11,065 nucleotides of DNA from an uncultured Bacilli bacterium (GTDB taxonomy: Bacteria > Bacillota_I > Bacilli_A > RFN20 > CAG-826). Positions 1 to 6,530 of this stretch are shown here, piece by piece. The stretch is taken from contig CAKPJO010000044.1 of NCBI GenBank assembly GCA_934162685.1, positions 1 to 11,065 on the forward strand. The letters are read 5' to 3'. Made by a program: the position numbers and the translations under genes. Position 1 is the first letter of the stretch, and every line of letters starts with the position of its first letter. The notes under the pieces are model-generated. The model made no database searches, had not been told where the DNA came from, and saw nothing but the letters and a program-made list of their open reading frames with translations.

Positions 1-450
1 GTATTAGCGTGTGGTGTACCATTTATTCATATGGGACAAGAAGTAGGACTATCAAAAAGATATTTAACTAATACATATAATACTAATGATATAGATAACC
101 AATATAATTTTGAAGTATTAGTTAATCGCAAAGAACAATTCCGTTATATGTGTGATGTTATTGCATTAAGAAAACAATATTCGGTCTTTCATTTAAATGA
201 TTATCAAATTATTGATAAAGATATTCATTTTGAAAGAATAAATGACTTAGGAATAAAAATAACTTATAAAGTAGAAGGATATGATGAATTAATTATTATT
301 ATAAATACTTCAAGTAAAGATAATTTGTATTATAACTTTAATAAAACACACAAAATAATATTTAATGAAGTAGGAAAAGTAGTAGTGCCTATGCTTGTAG
401 ATTCTATAATCGTTTCACCATTAAATATGGTTGTGGTTGTAAATGCTTAA
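1..450 (+). CDS. pulA: Type I pullulanase (GH13), C-terminal part
   Basis: The reading frame is open from the first base, so this is the last 149 residues of a longer gene. The visible start VLACGVPFIHMGQE matches the end of the GH13 (beta/alpha)8 barrel, where a 'G-x-PF-x-H-x-GQE' strand closes the active site. It is followed by NTYNTNDIDNQYNF, like the 'NSYNSPDxxNxxxW' segment of type I pullulanases, and then by a beta-rich C-terminal domain (roughly visible residues 75-149). Members of this family hydrolyse alpha-1,6 branch points in pullulan, glycogen and limit dextrins. The catalytic Asp/Glu residues lie upstream of the window. The stop is TAA. The acyltransferase gene starts 38 bases later with no terminator between, so the two are probably cotranscribed. 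Assignment to GH13 is firm; pullulanase rather than another debranching GH13 enzyme is likely but rests on a short C-terminal piece. Confidence 0.85.
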   Translation, partial: VLACGVPFIHMGQEVGLSKRYLTNTYNTNDIDNQYNFEVLVNRKEQFRYMCDVIALRKQYSVFHLNDYQIIDKDIHFERINDLGIKITYKVEGYDELIIIINTSSKDNLYYNFNKTHKIIFNEVGKVVVPMLVDSIIVSPLNMVVVVNA

Positions 451-488
451 GAAAAAGCGTACAATCTTTTTATCGGAAGGTGCTCATA

Positions 489-1232
489 ATGTTTAAACTT
501 TTTGTTTTTGTTTTAAAAGCTGGACCGATGATACTTTGGAATTATTTTAGTTGGATTCTTCCTTATTCACGTCATCCAGAAAAATATCCTTTAGAAGTTA
601 GATATAATCGTGTGCGTAAACTTGTTCTTAAATTATTAAAACGCTTAAATGTAGTTATACATGCCGAAAATGAATATTTAATTAATGATGGTAAAGTAAA
701 AATGTTTACTCCCAATCATCAATCATTAATGGATCCATTATTCATCGTGGCTCTTTCAAAAAAACCAATTACATTTATAGCAAAAATTGAAGTTAAAAAA
801 CAACCATTCGTGGGAAGAGTTATGCGTATCCTTGAAGGTGAGTTGTTTGACCGTGATGATTTAAGGCAACAATTAACTGTTCTAAAAAAAGTTAGTAAAT
901 CACTTGCTAATAAACAAGTTAGCTGGGGCGTATTCCCAGAAGGAACACGAAATAAAAATCTTGATAATATATTAATCGGGGAACTTCATCCAGGTACATT
1001 TAAGATGGCTCTTAATAATGATGTGGAAATTGTTCCAACAATAATTGATAAGTCTTATACAGTTTTATCACGTAAAATCAAACGCAAACAATATGATGTT
1101 AATGTATCATTTATTGAATTTGATAAGGGTAATAATAAATATAAAAACACTTTAGAACTTCGTGATGATGTTTATAAAGCAATGTGTGATAAACTAGTAG
1201 AATTAAGAAAAAATGATGTAAATGCAAAGTAA
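489..1232 (+). CDS. plsC: 1-acyl-sn-glycerol-3-phosphate acyltransferase family protein (PlsC-like)
   Basis: This 247-residue protein probably transfers an acyl chain from acyl-ACP or acyl-phosphate to lysophosphatidic acid at the inner face of the membrane, the second acylation of phospholipid synthesis. It carries the family motifs in order: NHQSLMD (H-x4-D; catalytic His about 77, Asp about 82), ELFDRDD near 118-124 (the 'G-x-x-F-x-R' substrate motif), FPEGTRN at 149-155, and EIVPTI near 180-185. A hydrophobic stretch near residues 5-28 (FVFVLKAGPMILW and following) probably associates with the membrane. A GTG at 480 is in frame, but it lies in the Shine-Dalgarno GGAAGG (475-480), which sits 8 bases before the ATG at 489, so ATG 489 is preferred. 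The gene lies just downstream of the pullulanase and ends at TAA immediately before a terminator hairpin. Family assignment is firm; exact acyl acceptor is inferred. Confidence 0.93.
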   Translation: MFKLFVFVLKAGPMILWNYFSWILPYSRHPEKYPLEVRYNRVRKLVLKLLKRLNVVIHAENEYLINDGKVKMFTPNHQSLMDPLFIVALSKKPITFIAKIEVKKQPFVGRVMRILEGELFDRDDLRQQLTVLKKVSKSLANKQVSWGVFPEGTRNKNLDNILIGELHPGTFKMALNNDVEIVPTIIDKSYTVLSRKIKRKQYDVNVSFIEFDKGNNKYKNTLELRDDVYKAMCDKLVELRKNDVNAK

Positions 1233-1254
1233 AAGCTGCCTAGGCAGCTTTTTT
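1231..1254 (+). terminator. Intrinsic terminator, probably bidirectional, at the convergent plsC / peptidase junction
   Basis: A perfect inverted repeat has arms AAAAGCTGC (1231-1239) and GCAGCTTTT (1244-1252) around CTAG and is followed by a T-rich run on the + strand (TTTTTTCTTTCTTC). It begins within the TAA of the acyltransferase gene. Read on the - strand the same hairpin is followed by TTTTACTTTG, so it may also end transcription of the peptidase gene. The peptidase TAG stop (1240-1242) falls in its centre. Confidence 0.88.
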
Positions 1255-4200
1255 CTTTCTTCTAATTAAGAAAACAATAATACTTATAATCATTAATATA
1301 GTAACAATAATAATAGGCACTAATACTTTAGTGGTGATATTACTATCAATAGAAGGATTAACATTTGGATTATTGTTGTCATTATTATTTTTTAAGACTT
1401 CTGAAATATATTTAATAGAAGAGCCAATTGATATAACTTGTCCATCTTCACCAGTAGCGTCATAAGAAGAACTAAGAATTTCTTTTGTTATTTCATCAAG
1501 TGCATTATATTTATTAATTAAATTAGTAGCTAATTCTTTATTAGTCACAATATCACATATGGTATTATTTTCATCACGAATATCTTTATACCAAGTATTA
1601 TTTAAGAAGTTATAAGCATTTTCTAAAGAAGTAATAGTGTTAATATCTTCACTAATTAAAGATTTTTCTTCTTCATAAAGCGTAGAAACTAATTCTTTAG
1701 CATTAGTAATTTTAGTGTTAATATTTGATAAATCACGTACATTTTCTCTTATAACACTAAATTCATTTTTAGCTTCTTTGATTGCTGCCTTAACTTCATT
1801 AGCAAAACTTGAACTATATACTTTAATATTTAATTGCTTAGAAATATTGCTATTATCATTAGATGTGATAGTTAATGTTACTTCTCCTCGATTAAGGCCA
1901 GTAATATTTAAGCCGTTAATAGAAACAATATTATCTTTATCAGCAGTAATAGTAACATTTTTATTTGTAGTATTAATAGGAGTAAATGTTACATTAATAT
2001 TAGCTACTTCATTTATATCAATAACATTTTTATTAATTGATACATCTAAATCATTAATAGTAACTGGTTTAATAGTTAAACCAGAAATAGTAATAGTTTT
2101 AGTAATATTACCTTCAACATAATTACCAGTGACGCTTGTAGAATTAAGAGTTAAATTTGACCAAGATACTTTATTAGTAACATCAATAGAAGAACCATCA
2201 TTATAAATAGCGTTAATAGTTAATCCAGAAGCATCAAATGATTCATCAACGATATATTCTTTTTTAGTTGGTTCTCCTTTAACTTCTAAATCGACTAGGT
2301 ATTTGCTAACACCAGGTAAACGATATAGTTGTGGTAAAAGCATTGTGGATGATGTATTAGATGTATAAGTTGTAAATCTCGTATTTGTATAGTTATATAA
2401 GAATCTTCCATAATTTTGTGTGCTATTTTGAATAGTGGCTAAGTTATTAGAAATGTTAATTGACCAAGAAGTAGTGCCACTTCCGAACGATAATTTTTTA
2501 TTTGCTGTAGCACCAAGCTTTTGATTATTATTAGTGAATGTATAAGTATTACCATTTTTACCTAATGTAAAAATTAAAGCATCACTAGGCATAGAAGTAA
2601 TTTGTGACTTATCACTATTAAATGATGCATTAGAAGCATTTAAGTAAGTGTTATTTAGATTGCTAGCTACTGCACCTTTAGAACTTTCAGCAATAACAAC
2701 TTTATCCCCATCATTTAAAGAATTAACATCTTTTACTAATTGATAATTTTTAACTTCATTAACTACTATTCCAGAATAAGTGGCAGAACAATTTCCAAAT
2801 CTACAAATTACTGATGTGGTTCCTAATGCTAAGGTAACGTTATTAGTATTAGCGTCTAGCCATTCACAATTACTATTATTTAAAACACCAGAGGTGCCAT
2901 CACTATAATAGGCAGTTACTGTTAAACCAGTAGGATCAAATTTGTCACCTTCATCATAAGTGTTTTTACTAGCAGTTCCTGATAATTCAATACTAGTAAT
3001 ACCTTTAACATTTATAGTAATGCTTGCTTTTATATTTGCTGATTCGACACTTTTAGCAGTAATAACTGTACTACCTTCGTTTAAGGCTTTGATTACACCA
3101 TTTGTAACTGTGGCAACACTAGGATTACTAGATTCCCAAGTAAGATTTCTATTTGAAGCATTGCTTGGTGTGAATATAGGATTAAGGGTATAAGAATCGC
3201 CACTTGCTAAGCTAATTGAACTTTCTTCAAAACTAATGCTTTCTAGTGGGACGATTTCGCTTGTAGTTAGTGCTTTAACTCGGAAATTTATTTTGCTAGA
3301 AGCACTAACATCATTCCATGAAGATCCGTTAGTGGAAAAATAACTTTGACCGCTTGAAGCAGCATTAACTGTTTTCATGCCATTTTGAGTATCATTGTAA
3401 CTTTCATCACAAAGTAGTGTGATTGAACTAGAAGGGTTAGAAGAACTAGTTAAACGTACAACAACCGCAAACTTATTTCCTTTTTTAATGCTAGGAATAG
3501 TATCTAATTCAATAGTATGGAATCCCGCATAAGTTTCCACACCGCTTTTTTGACTAACTAATGTTCCTGAAGTAGGAGTGCTTGTAACATTATCATAAAC
3601 ATATATGTCATATTTTATATTTTCATCGAAACTAACAAATGTCACAGCGCCAACATTTTCATTATCTTGGGCTAAAAATACGTTAGCCATATAGCCTCCG
3701 CCAGTATAGCCACCTTCATTATCATTATCACTATATTCAGCATAAAAATCACTAGTACCATCATATTGATAATTTTTTTCATAATGATCTTTTGTATCAA
3801 AAGAGTAGAAAGCAGTTGGTTCAGCAATTAAAGATGAATCTTCATAAGATAACCAGAAATATCCATTTTTCCCCCAACTAGCGCCCCAGCTATTTTTTAC
3901 TAACCATGCTCCGTTATTAGTAGGACGAGAAGCAGAATTGAAGTTTGTTTTAGAAAAGTTATCATCCCAACCAACAACAGTTACTTCGTGGTTAGCCCAA
4001 TTGAATCTGCTACTACTAGTATTAACAGATTGAACGTAACAATAAGAATCATAAGTATCATTGAAGTAACGATCATTATCATCATGATAATAACCAAAGT
4101 CACCAGCGCCATATTCAAAAATCATTTCCTTCATTAAAGAAATATCGGAAGTATCAATAATATAACAATCTTTTAAGTGCGCTTCATTTAAAGTATATGC

Positions 4201-4791
4201 TTCGCTAGTAGAACTTGGCTTAAAACTTTTATTATTGCTTTTATAAGTATAATTAGTATTTTTCCCTTCATCAGCAGGACCTGTCCATCGGGCATAAGTA
4301 AGCATAGAATTATAATTTATGCCACCAAAGTCTAAATAAGAATCGCTAGTAAGAGTATAAGAATCGCCACTTAACAATCCTAATTCATCATAAGCGTTAT
4401 TATAAGTAAAATAAGCTAAATGTAATTCAGATAAATTTATAGAATTTTTATTAAATCCATTATTTTTAATTAAACTAGCTTCACTAGCAGCACTAGCGGC
4501 AAAAGTCCAACACGTTCCATCATTATATTGGTTTTTAACCGATGTAATGTATCCTTGATCAACTGCACTATAAGATGAAGGCAAAGTGGCTTGTCTAGCT
4601 TTTCTAACATTACTTGTTTTGTTTTGAAAACTTATTTGTTTTTCAGAATGCACTCTACCATATTTTGATGGGGCGGATTTTTGAGTGTTAAGTACATAGC
4701 CTTTTTCAACATTTGATTGAGTATTAATTTTGGTATTAGCCATACCAGGAATAATACTTAGTAAAAATAATAGTTTAATAACATTTTTCAT
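1240..4791 (-). CDS. Secreted, membrane-anchored papain-like (C1) cysteine peptidase with lectin-like and Ig-like domains
   Basis: This 1183-residue protein is exported and held at the cell surface. Domains in order: signal peptide (1-18, cleavage probably after PGMA); basic pro-region to about 70; C1 peptidase about 71-325 with oxyanion Gln88, catalytic Cys94 (DGTCW), His268 (NHEVTVVGWDD) and Asn300 (KNSWG); lectin-like domain about 335-505; Big_2 Ig-like domain 515-597; Big_3-like domain 598-678; an extracellular beta-rich module 680-826; Big_3-like 830-905; Big_2-like 910-993; helical stalk 994-1135; Asn-rich linker; membrane segment about 1155-1176; RRKKKAA tail. No LPXTG or SLH motif was seen. 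The peptidase plus lectin-like pairing recalls Clostridioides difficile Cwp84, which matures the S-layer protein; the substrate here is unknown. The start is ATG 4791, with GAGGTG (4797-4802) five bases upstream. An in-frame ATG at 4821 would put this Shine-Dalgarno site inside the gene and precede the signal peptide. Confidence 0.9.
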   Translation of the reverse strand: MKNVIKLLFLLSIIPGMANTKINTQSNVEKGYVLNTQKSAPSKYGRVHSEKQISFQNKTSNVRKARQATLPSSYSAVDQGYITSVKNQYNDGTCWTFAASAASEASLIKNNGFNKNSINLSELHLAYFTYNNAYDELGLLSGDSYTLTSDSYLDFGGINYNSMLTYARWTGPADEGKNTNYTYKSNNKSFKPSSTSEAYTLNEAHLKDCYIIDTSDISLMKEMIFEYGAGDFGYYHDDNDRYFNDTYDSYCYVQSVNTSSSRFNWANHEVTVVGWDDNFSKTNFNSASRPTNNGAWLVKNSWGASWGKNGYFWLSYEDSSLIAEPTAFYSFDTKDHYEKNYQYDGTSDFYAEYSDNDNEGGYTGGGYMANVFLAQDNENVGAVTFVSFDENIKYDIYVYDNVTSTPTSGTLVSQKSGVETYAGFHTIELDTIPSIKKGNKFAVVVRLTSSSNPSSSITLLCDESYNDTQNGMKTVNAASSGQSYFSTNGSSWNDVSASSKINFRVKALTTSEIVPLESISFEESSISLASGDSYTLNPIFTPSNASNRNLTWESSNPSVATVTNGVIKALNEGSTVITAKSVESANIKASITINVKGITSIELSGTASKNTYDEGDKFDPTGLTVTAYYSDGTSGVLNNSNCEWLDANTNNVTLALGTTSVICRFGNCSATYSGIVVNEVKNYQLVKDVNSLNDGDKVVIAESSKGAVASNLNNTYLNASNASFNSDKSQITSMPSDALIFTLGKNGNTYTFTNNNQKLGATANKKLSFGSGTTSWSINISNNLATIQNSTQNYGRFLYNYTNTRFTTYTSNTSSTMLLPQLYRLPGVSKYLVDLEVKGEPTKKEYIVDESFDASGLTINAIYNDGSSIDVTNKVSWSNLTLNSTSVTGNYVEGNITKTITISGLTIKPVTINDLDVSINKNVIDINEVANINVTFTPINTTNKNVTITADKDNIVSINGLNITGLNRGEVTLTITSNDNSNISKQLNIKVYSSSFANEVKAAIKEAKNEFSVIRENVRDLSNINTKITNAKELVSTLYEEEKSLISEDINTITSLENAYNFLNNTWYKDIRDENNTICDIVTNKELATNLINKYNALDEITKEILSSSYDATGEDGQVISIGSSIKYISEVLKNNNDNNNPNVNPSIDSNITTKVLVPIIIVTILMIISIIVFLIRRKKKAA

Positions 4792-4796
4792 ATAAA

Positions 4797-4802
4797 CACC
4801 TC
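4797..4802 (-). promoter_or_regulatory. Ribosome binding site deciding the peptidase start
   Basis: On the - strand GAGGTG lies five bases before ATG 4791. The upstream in-frame ATG at 4821 has no comparable site, so the protein starts at MKNVIKLL, which is a typical signal-peptide N-terminus. Confidence 0.8.
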
Positions 4803-4804
4803 GC

Positions 4805-4824
4805 GTAACAAATTGTAACAAATA
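4805..4824 (-). repeat. Tandem 10-bp repeat in the peptidase 5' region
   Basis: On the + strand GTAACAAATT (4805-4814) is followed directly by GTAACAAATA (4815-4824), nine of ten bases identical. The pair lies between the Shine-Dalgarno site and the upstream AT-rich region and overlaps the candidate -10 box. A one-turn spacing could suit a regulator binding twice on one face of the DNA, but chance in AT-rich sequence is not excluded. Confidence 0.5.
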
Positions 4825-4840
4825 ATCAACGGAATATAAA
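4812..4840 (-). promoter_or_regulatory. Candidate promoter of the peptidase gene
   Basis: On the - strand TTTATA (4835-4840) and TACAAT (4812-4817) are 17 bases apart and match the sigma-A -35 and -10 boxes at 4/6 and 5/6. Transcription would begin near 4805, only a few bases before the Shine-Dalgarno site. An alternative -10, TATATT (4833-4838), would give a longer leader but lacks a convincing -35. Confidence 0.35.
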
Positions 4841-4921
4841 TAAAAATGCTTACTTATTTATTGAAAAAAAAAGTAAGAAAAAGCATTAATGATAAGATTA
4901 CTAGTTAAAACAATGAAAAAA

Positions 4922-4930
4922 TGGTATAAT
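4922..4930 (+). promoter_or_regulatory. Extended -10 promoter of the phosphatase/methyltransferase operon
   Basis: TGGTATAAT is a perfect extended -10 (TGn plus consensus TATAAT), with the start codon 23 bases downstream. The sequence 17 bases upstream (TAGTTA) is a poor -35, which extended -10 promoters can tolerate. Transcription would start near 4937. Confidence 0.7.
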
Positions 4931-4931
4931 C

Positions 4932-4941
4932 ACTTCGAAGT
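4932..4941 (+). promoter_or_regulatory. 10-bp perfect palindrome at the predicted transcription start (possible operator)
   Basis: ACTTCGAAGT is its own reverse complement and lies between the TATAAT box and the Shine-Dalgarno AGGGG (4943-4947). One more symmetric pair (T4930/A4943) extends it with one mismatch. Its position over the predicted +1 would suit a repressor site, but no regulator gene is visible nearby. Confidence 0.35.
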
Positions 4942-4953
4942 TAGGGGTTAATT

Positions 4954-5409
4954 ATGATAAAAATGTTATTTGTTTGCCATGGTAATATATGTCGTTCTGT
5001 TGCCGCGGAATTTATTTGTAAACAGTTAATTAAAGAACAAAAATTAGAAAATGAATTTTATATTGATTCTTGTGCGACATCATTAGAGGAAATCGGTAAT
5101 CCTATTTATCCTCCGATGAAAAAAGTTTTGGAAAAACATCATATTTTATTAGAAAAACATTATGCAAGACAAATAACTAAGGAAGATTATAATAATTTTG
5201 ATTATATTTTTATTATGGATAATAATAACATGCGAAATATAAAGCATTTGCTAGGAGAAGATATAAATCATAAGATATATTTAATAAAAGATTTTGCTGG
5301 TAAAACTGGAATGGTGGAAGATCCTTGGTATACCGGAAGATATGAAGTTGTGTTTAATGAACTGTATGATTGTATCAAAATAATTATTGAAAAGTTAAGG
5401 TGTGAATAA
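4954..5409 (+). CDS. Low-molecular-weight protein tyrosine phosphatase
   Basis: This 151-residue protein has the normal length of the LMW-PTP family, cytoplasmic enzymes that dephosphorylate protein tyrosine (in some members arginine) through a phosphocysteine intermediate. The P-loop is VCHGNICRS: nucleophile Cys8, the C-x5-R spacing to Arg14, then Ser15. Other family segments follow: DSCATSLEEIGNPIYPP near 38-54, ARQIT at 71-75, FIMDNNNMRNI near 86-96, and the general-acid motif VEDPWY with Asp123. The P-loop carries Ile12, where the arginine phosphatase YwlE has Thr; family knowledge therefore favours tyrosine phosphatase activity. Shine-Dalgarno AGGGG lies six bases before ATG 4954, behind an extended -10 promoter. 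It is the first gene of a three-gene operon, with two bases separating its TAA from the next ATG. No tyrosine kinase gene is in the window, so the substrate is unknown. Confidence 0.93.
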   Translation: MIKMLFVCHGNICRSVAAEFICKQLIKEQKLENEFYIDSCATSLEEIGNPIYPPMKKVLEKHHILLEKHYARQITKEDYNNFDYIFIMDNNNMRNIKHLLGEDINHKIYLIKDFAGKTGMVEDPWYTGRYEVVFNELYDCIKIIIEKLRCE

Positions 5410-5411
5410 AA

Positions 5412-6530
5412 ATGAATATAAAACTAAACAAAGAAGATAAAAGTAAATTTCATAAGTTGTTAGAAACATTAGAAACTAATGTAGCGGTTGCTAATATGTT
5501 TTTAGAGTTTTGTGCACATTATGATTTTATTGATAAAGAAAAATTTATGTTATCCAAAGATAAAAAAACAGCATTTGCTTATGAATTTTTAAATTTTTTT
5601 GAAATTGAACTACAAGATCAAAGTGATTATGACTTATTTAATAATTATATTAAACCTGCAATCAGAGAAGTTGACCCTAAAATAATTACTCAAAATCCAT
5701 ATGTTTTAAATGTTAAACCAGAAAAGTTTAAGCATGAAGATTATGAATTAGTTTATAAAAAATTCTATGCTTTACAACCATTTGTTTATCAAGATATTAG
5801 TGTTAATAAAGAATATTATCAAGAATTAAGTAGTATTTCATTTTTCGAGCAAGATATTCCATATTTAGTTATTGCTAAAAATCATATAAATTGGATGAGC
5901 ATTACACCTAATGAGATAATTACTATGAAAGAAAGTATTGAAGAAGCCAAGGGAAATGTAATTACATTTGGACTTGGGCTAGGTTATTATGCTTATATGG
6001 TTTCAATTAAAGAAGACGTAAAAAGTGTAACAATTATTGAAAATGATAGTAAAATCATTGAAATATTCCAAAAACATATTTTACATTTCTTTAAAAATAA
6101 ACATAAAATCAAAATTATAAAAAGTGATGCTTTTGAATATTTTTCTAATAAAAATAATATGAGTAAATTTGATTATGCTTTCATGGATATTTGGCATGAT
6201 CCTAATGATGGGCTTCCTCTTTACATGCGTTTTAAAAAGTTAGAACAAAAAGGAAAATGCCAATATTCTTATTGGCTAGAAAAATCATTGATTGCTTGTT
6301 ATAGAAGATTATTAATAACCACAATAGAAGAACAATTTAATGGAGCTAAGGAAGTGGATTATCTAAAAGCAAAAACTATGGAAGATAAAATAATTAATGA
6401 TATATATTTTCAAACTAAGAATTTAAATATAACTAATTTTGCGCAAATTCATGATTTGTGTAGTGCTGCAAACATAAATAAACTAATTTTAGAAAGTGAT
6501 ATAAAGTATGAATTTTCAAAGAACAAATAG
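5412..6530 (+). CDS. Protein with spermidine-synthase-like / SAM-methyltransferase fold
   Basis: The 372-residue product has two parts. Residues 1-165 are mostly helical, without a domain I recognise. From about 180 a Rossmann-type fold follows: strand and glycine loop VITFGLGLGYY (183-193), acidic strand end VTIIEND with Glu210, KSDAFEYF with Asp239, and FDYAFMDIWHDPNDGLPLY (253-271). This order resembles spermidine synthases and related class I methyltransferases; the GLGLGYY and MDIWHD segments are the clearest marks. I cannot say whether it binds SAM or decarboxylated SAM, or what it modifies. ATG 5412 has AAGGTG (5397-5402) upstream, inside the end of the phosphatase gene, and lies two bases after that gene's TAA, which implies coupled translation. 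Its TAG stop lies inside the next gene. A biosynthetic polyamine role is unlikely, since the long N-terminal region and the neighbours do not fit it. Confidence 0.72.
   Translation: MNIKLNKEDKSKFHKLLETLETNVAVANMFLEFCAHYDFIDKEKFMLSKDKKTAFAYEFLNFFEIELQDQSDYDLFNNYIKPAIREVDPKIITQNPYVLNVKPEKFKHEDYELVYKKFYALQPFVYQDISVNKEYYQELSSISFFEQDIPYLVIAKNHINWMSITPNEIITMKESIEEAKGNVITFGLGLGYYAYMVSIKEDVKSVTIIENDSKIIEIFQKHILHFFKNKHKIKIIKSDAFEYFSNKNNMSKFDYAFMDIWHDPNDGLPLYMRFKKLEQKGKCQYSYWLEKSLIACYRRLLITTIEEQFNGAKEVDYLKAKTMEDKIINDIYFQTKNLNITNFAQIHDLCSAANINKLILESDIKYEFSKNK

Noticed and set aside
480..488. GTG start for the acyltransferase
   Set aside because: The GTG overlaps the Shine-Dalgarno GGAAGG, which is ideally placed for ATG 489.
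1715..2122. Open reading frame of 135 codons on the + strand
   Set aside because: It lies antisense within the large peptidase gene, whose domains read clearly on the - strand. It has no Shine-Dalgarno site and only a low-complexity hydrophobic product.
2960..3193. Open reading frame of 77 codons on the + strand
   Set aside because: It is antisense to the Ig-like region of the peptidase; the hydrophobic composition is the shadow of Ser/Thr/Asn-rich codons.
4789..4821. Upstream ATG (4821) for the peptidase
   Set aside because: It would add ten residues before the signal peptide and bury the Shine-Dalgarno site inside the gene.
4845..4887. Possible hairpin: AATG/CATT outer arms and CTTACTT/AAGTAAG inner arms
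   Set aside because: The stem is AT-only apart from a few pairs and needs a six-base bulge. It does not sit at a gene end, so I cannot call it a terminator or riboswitch.
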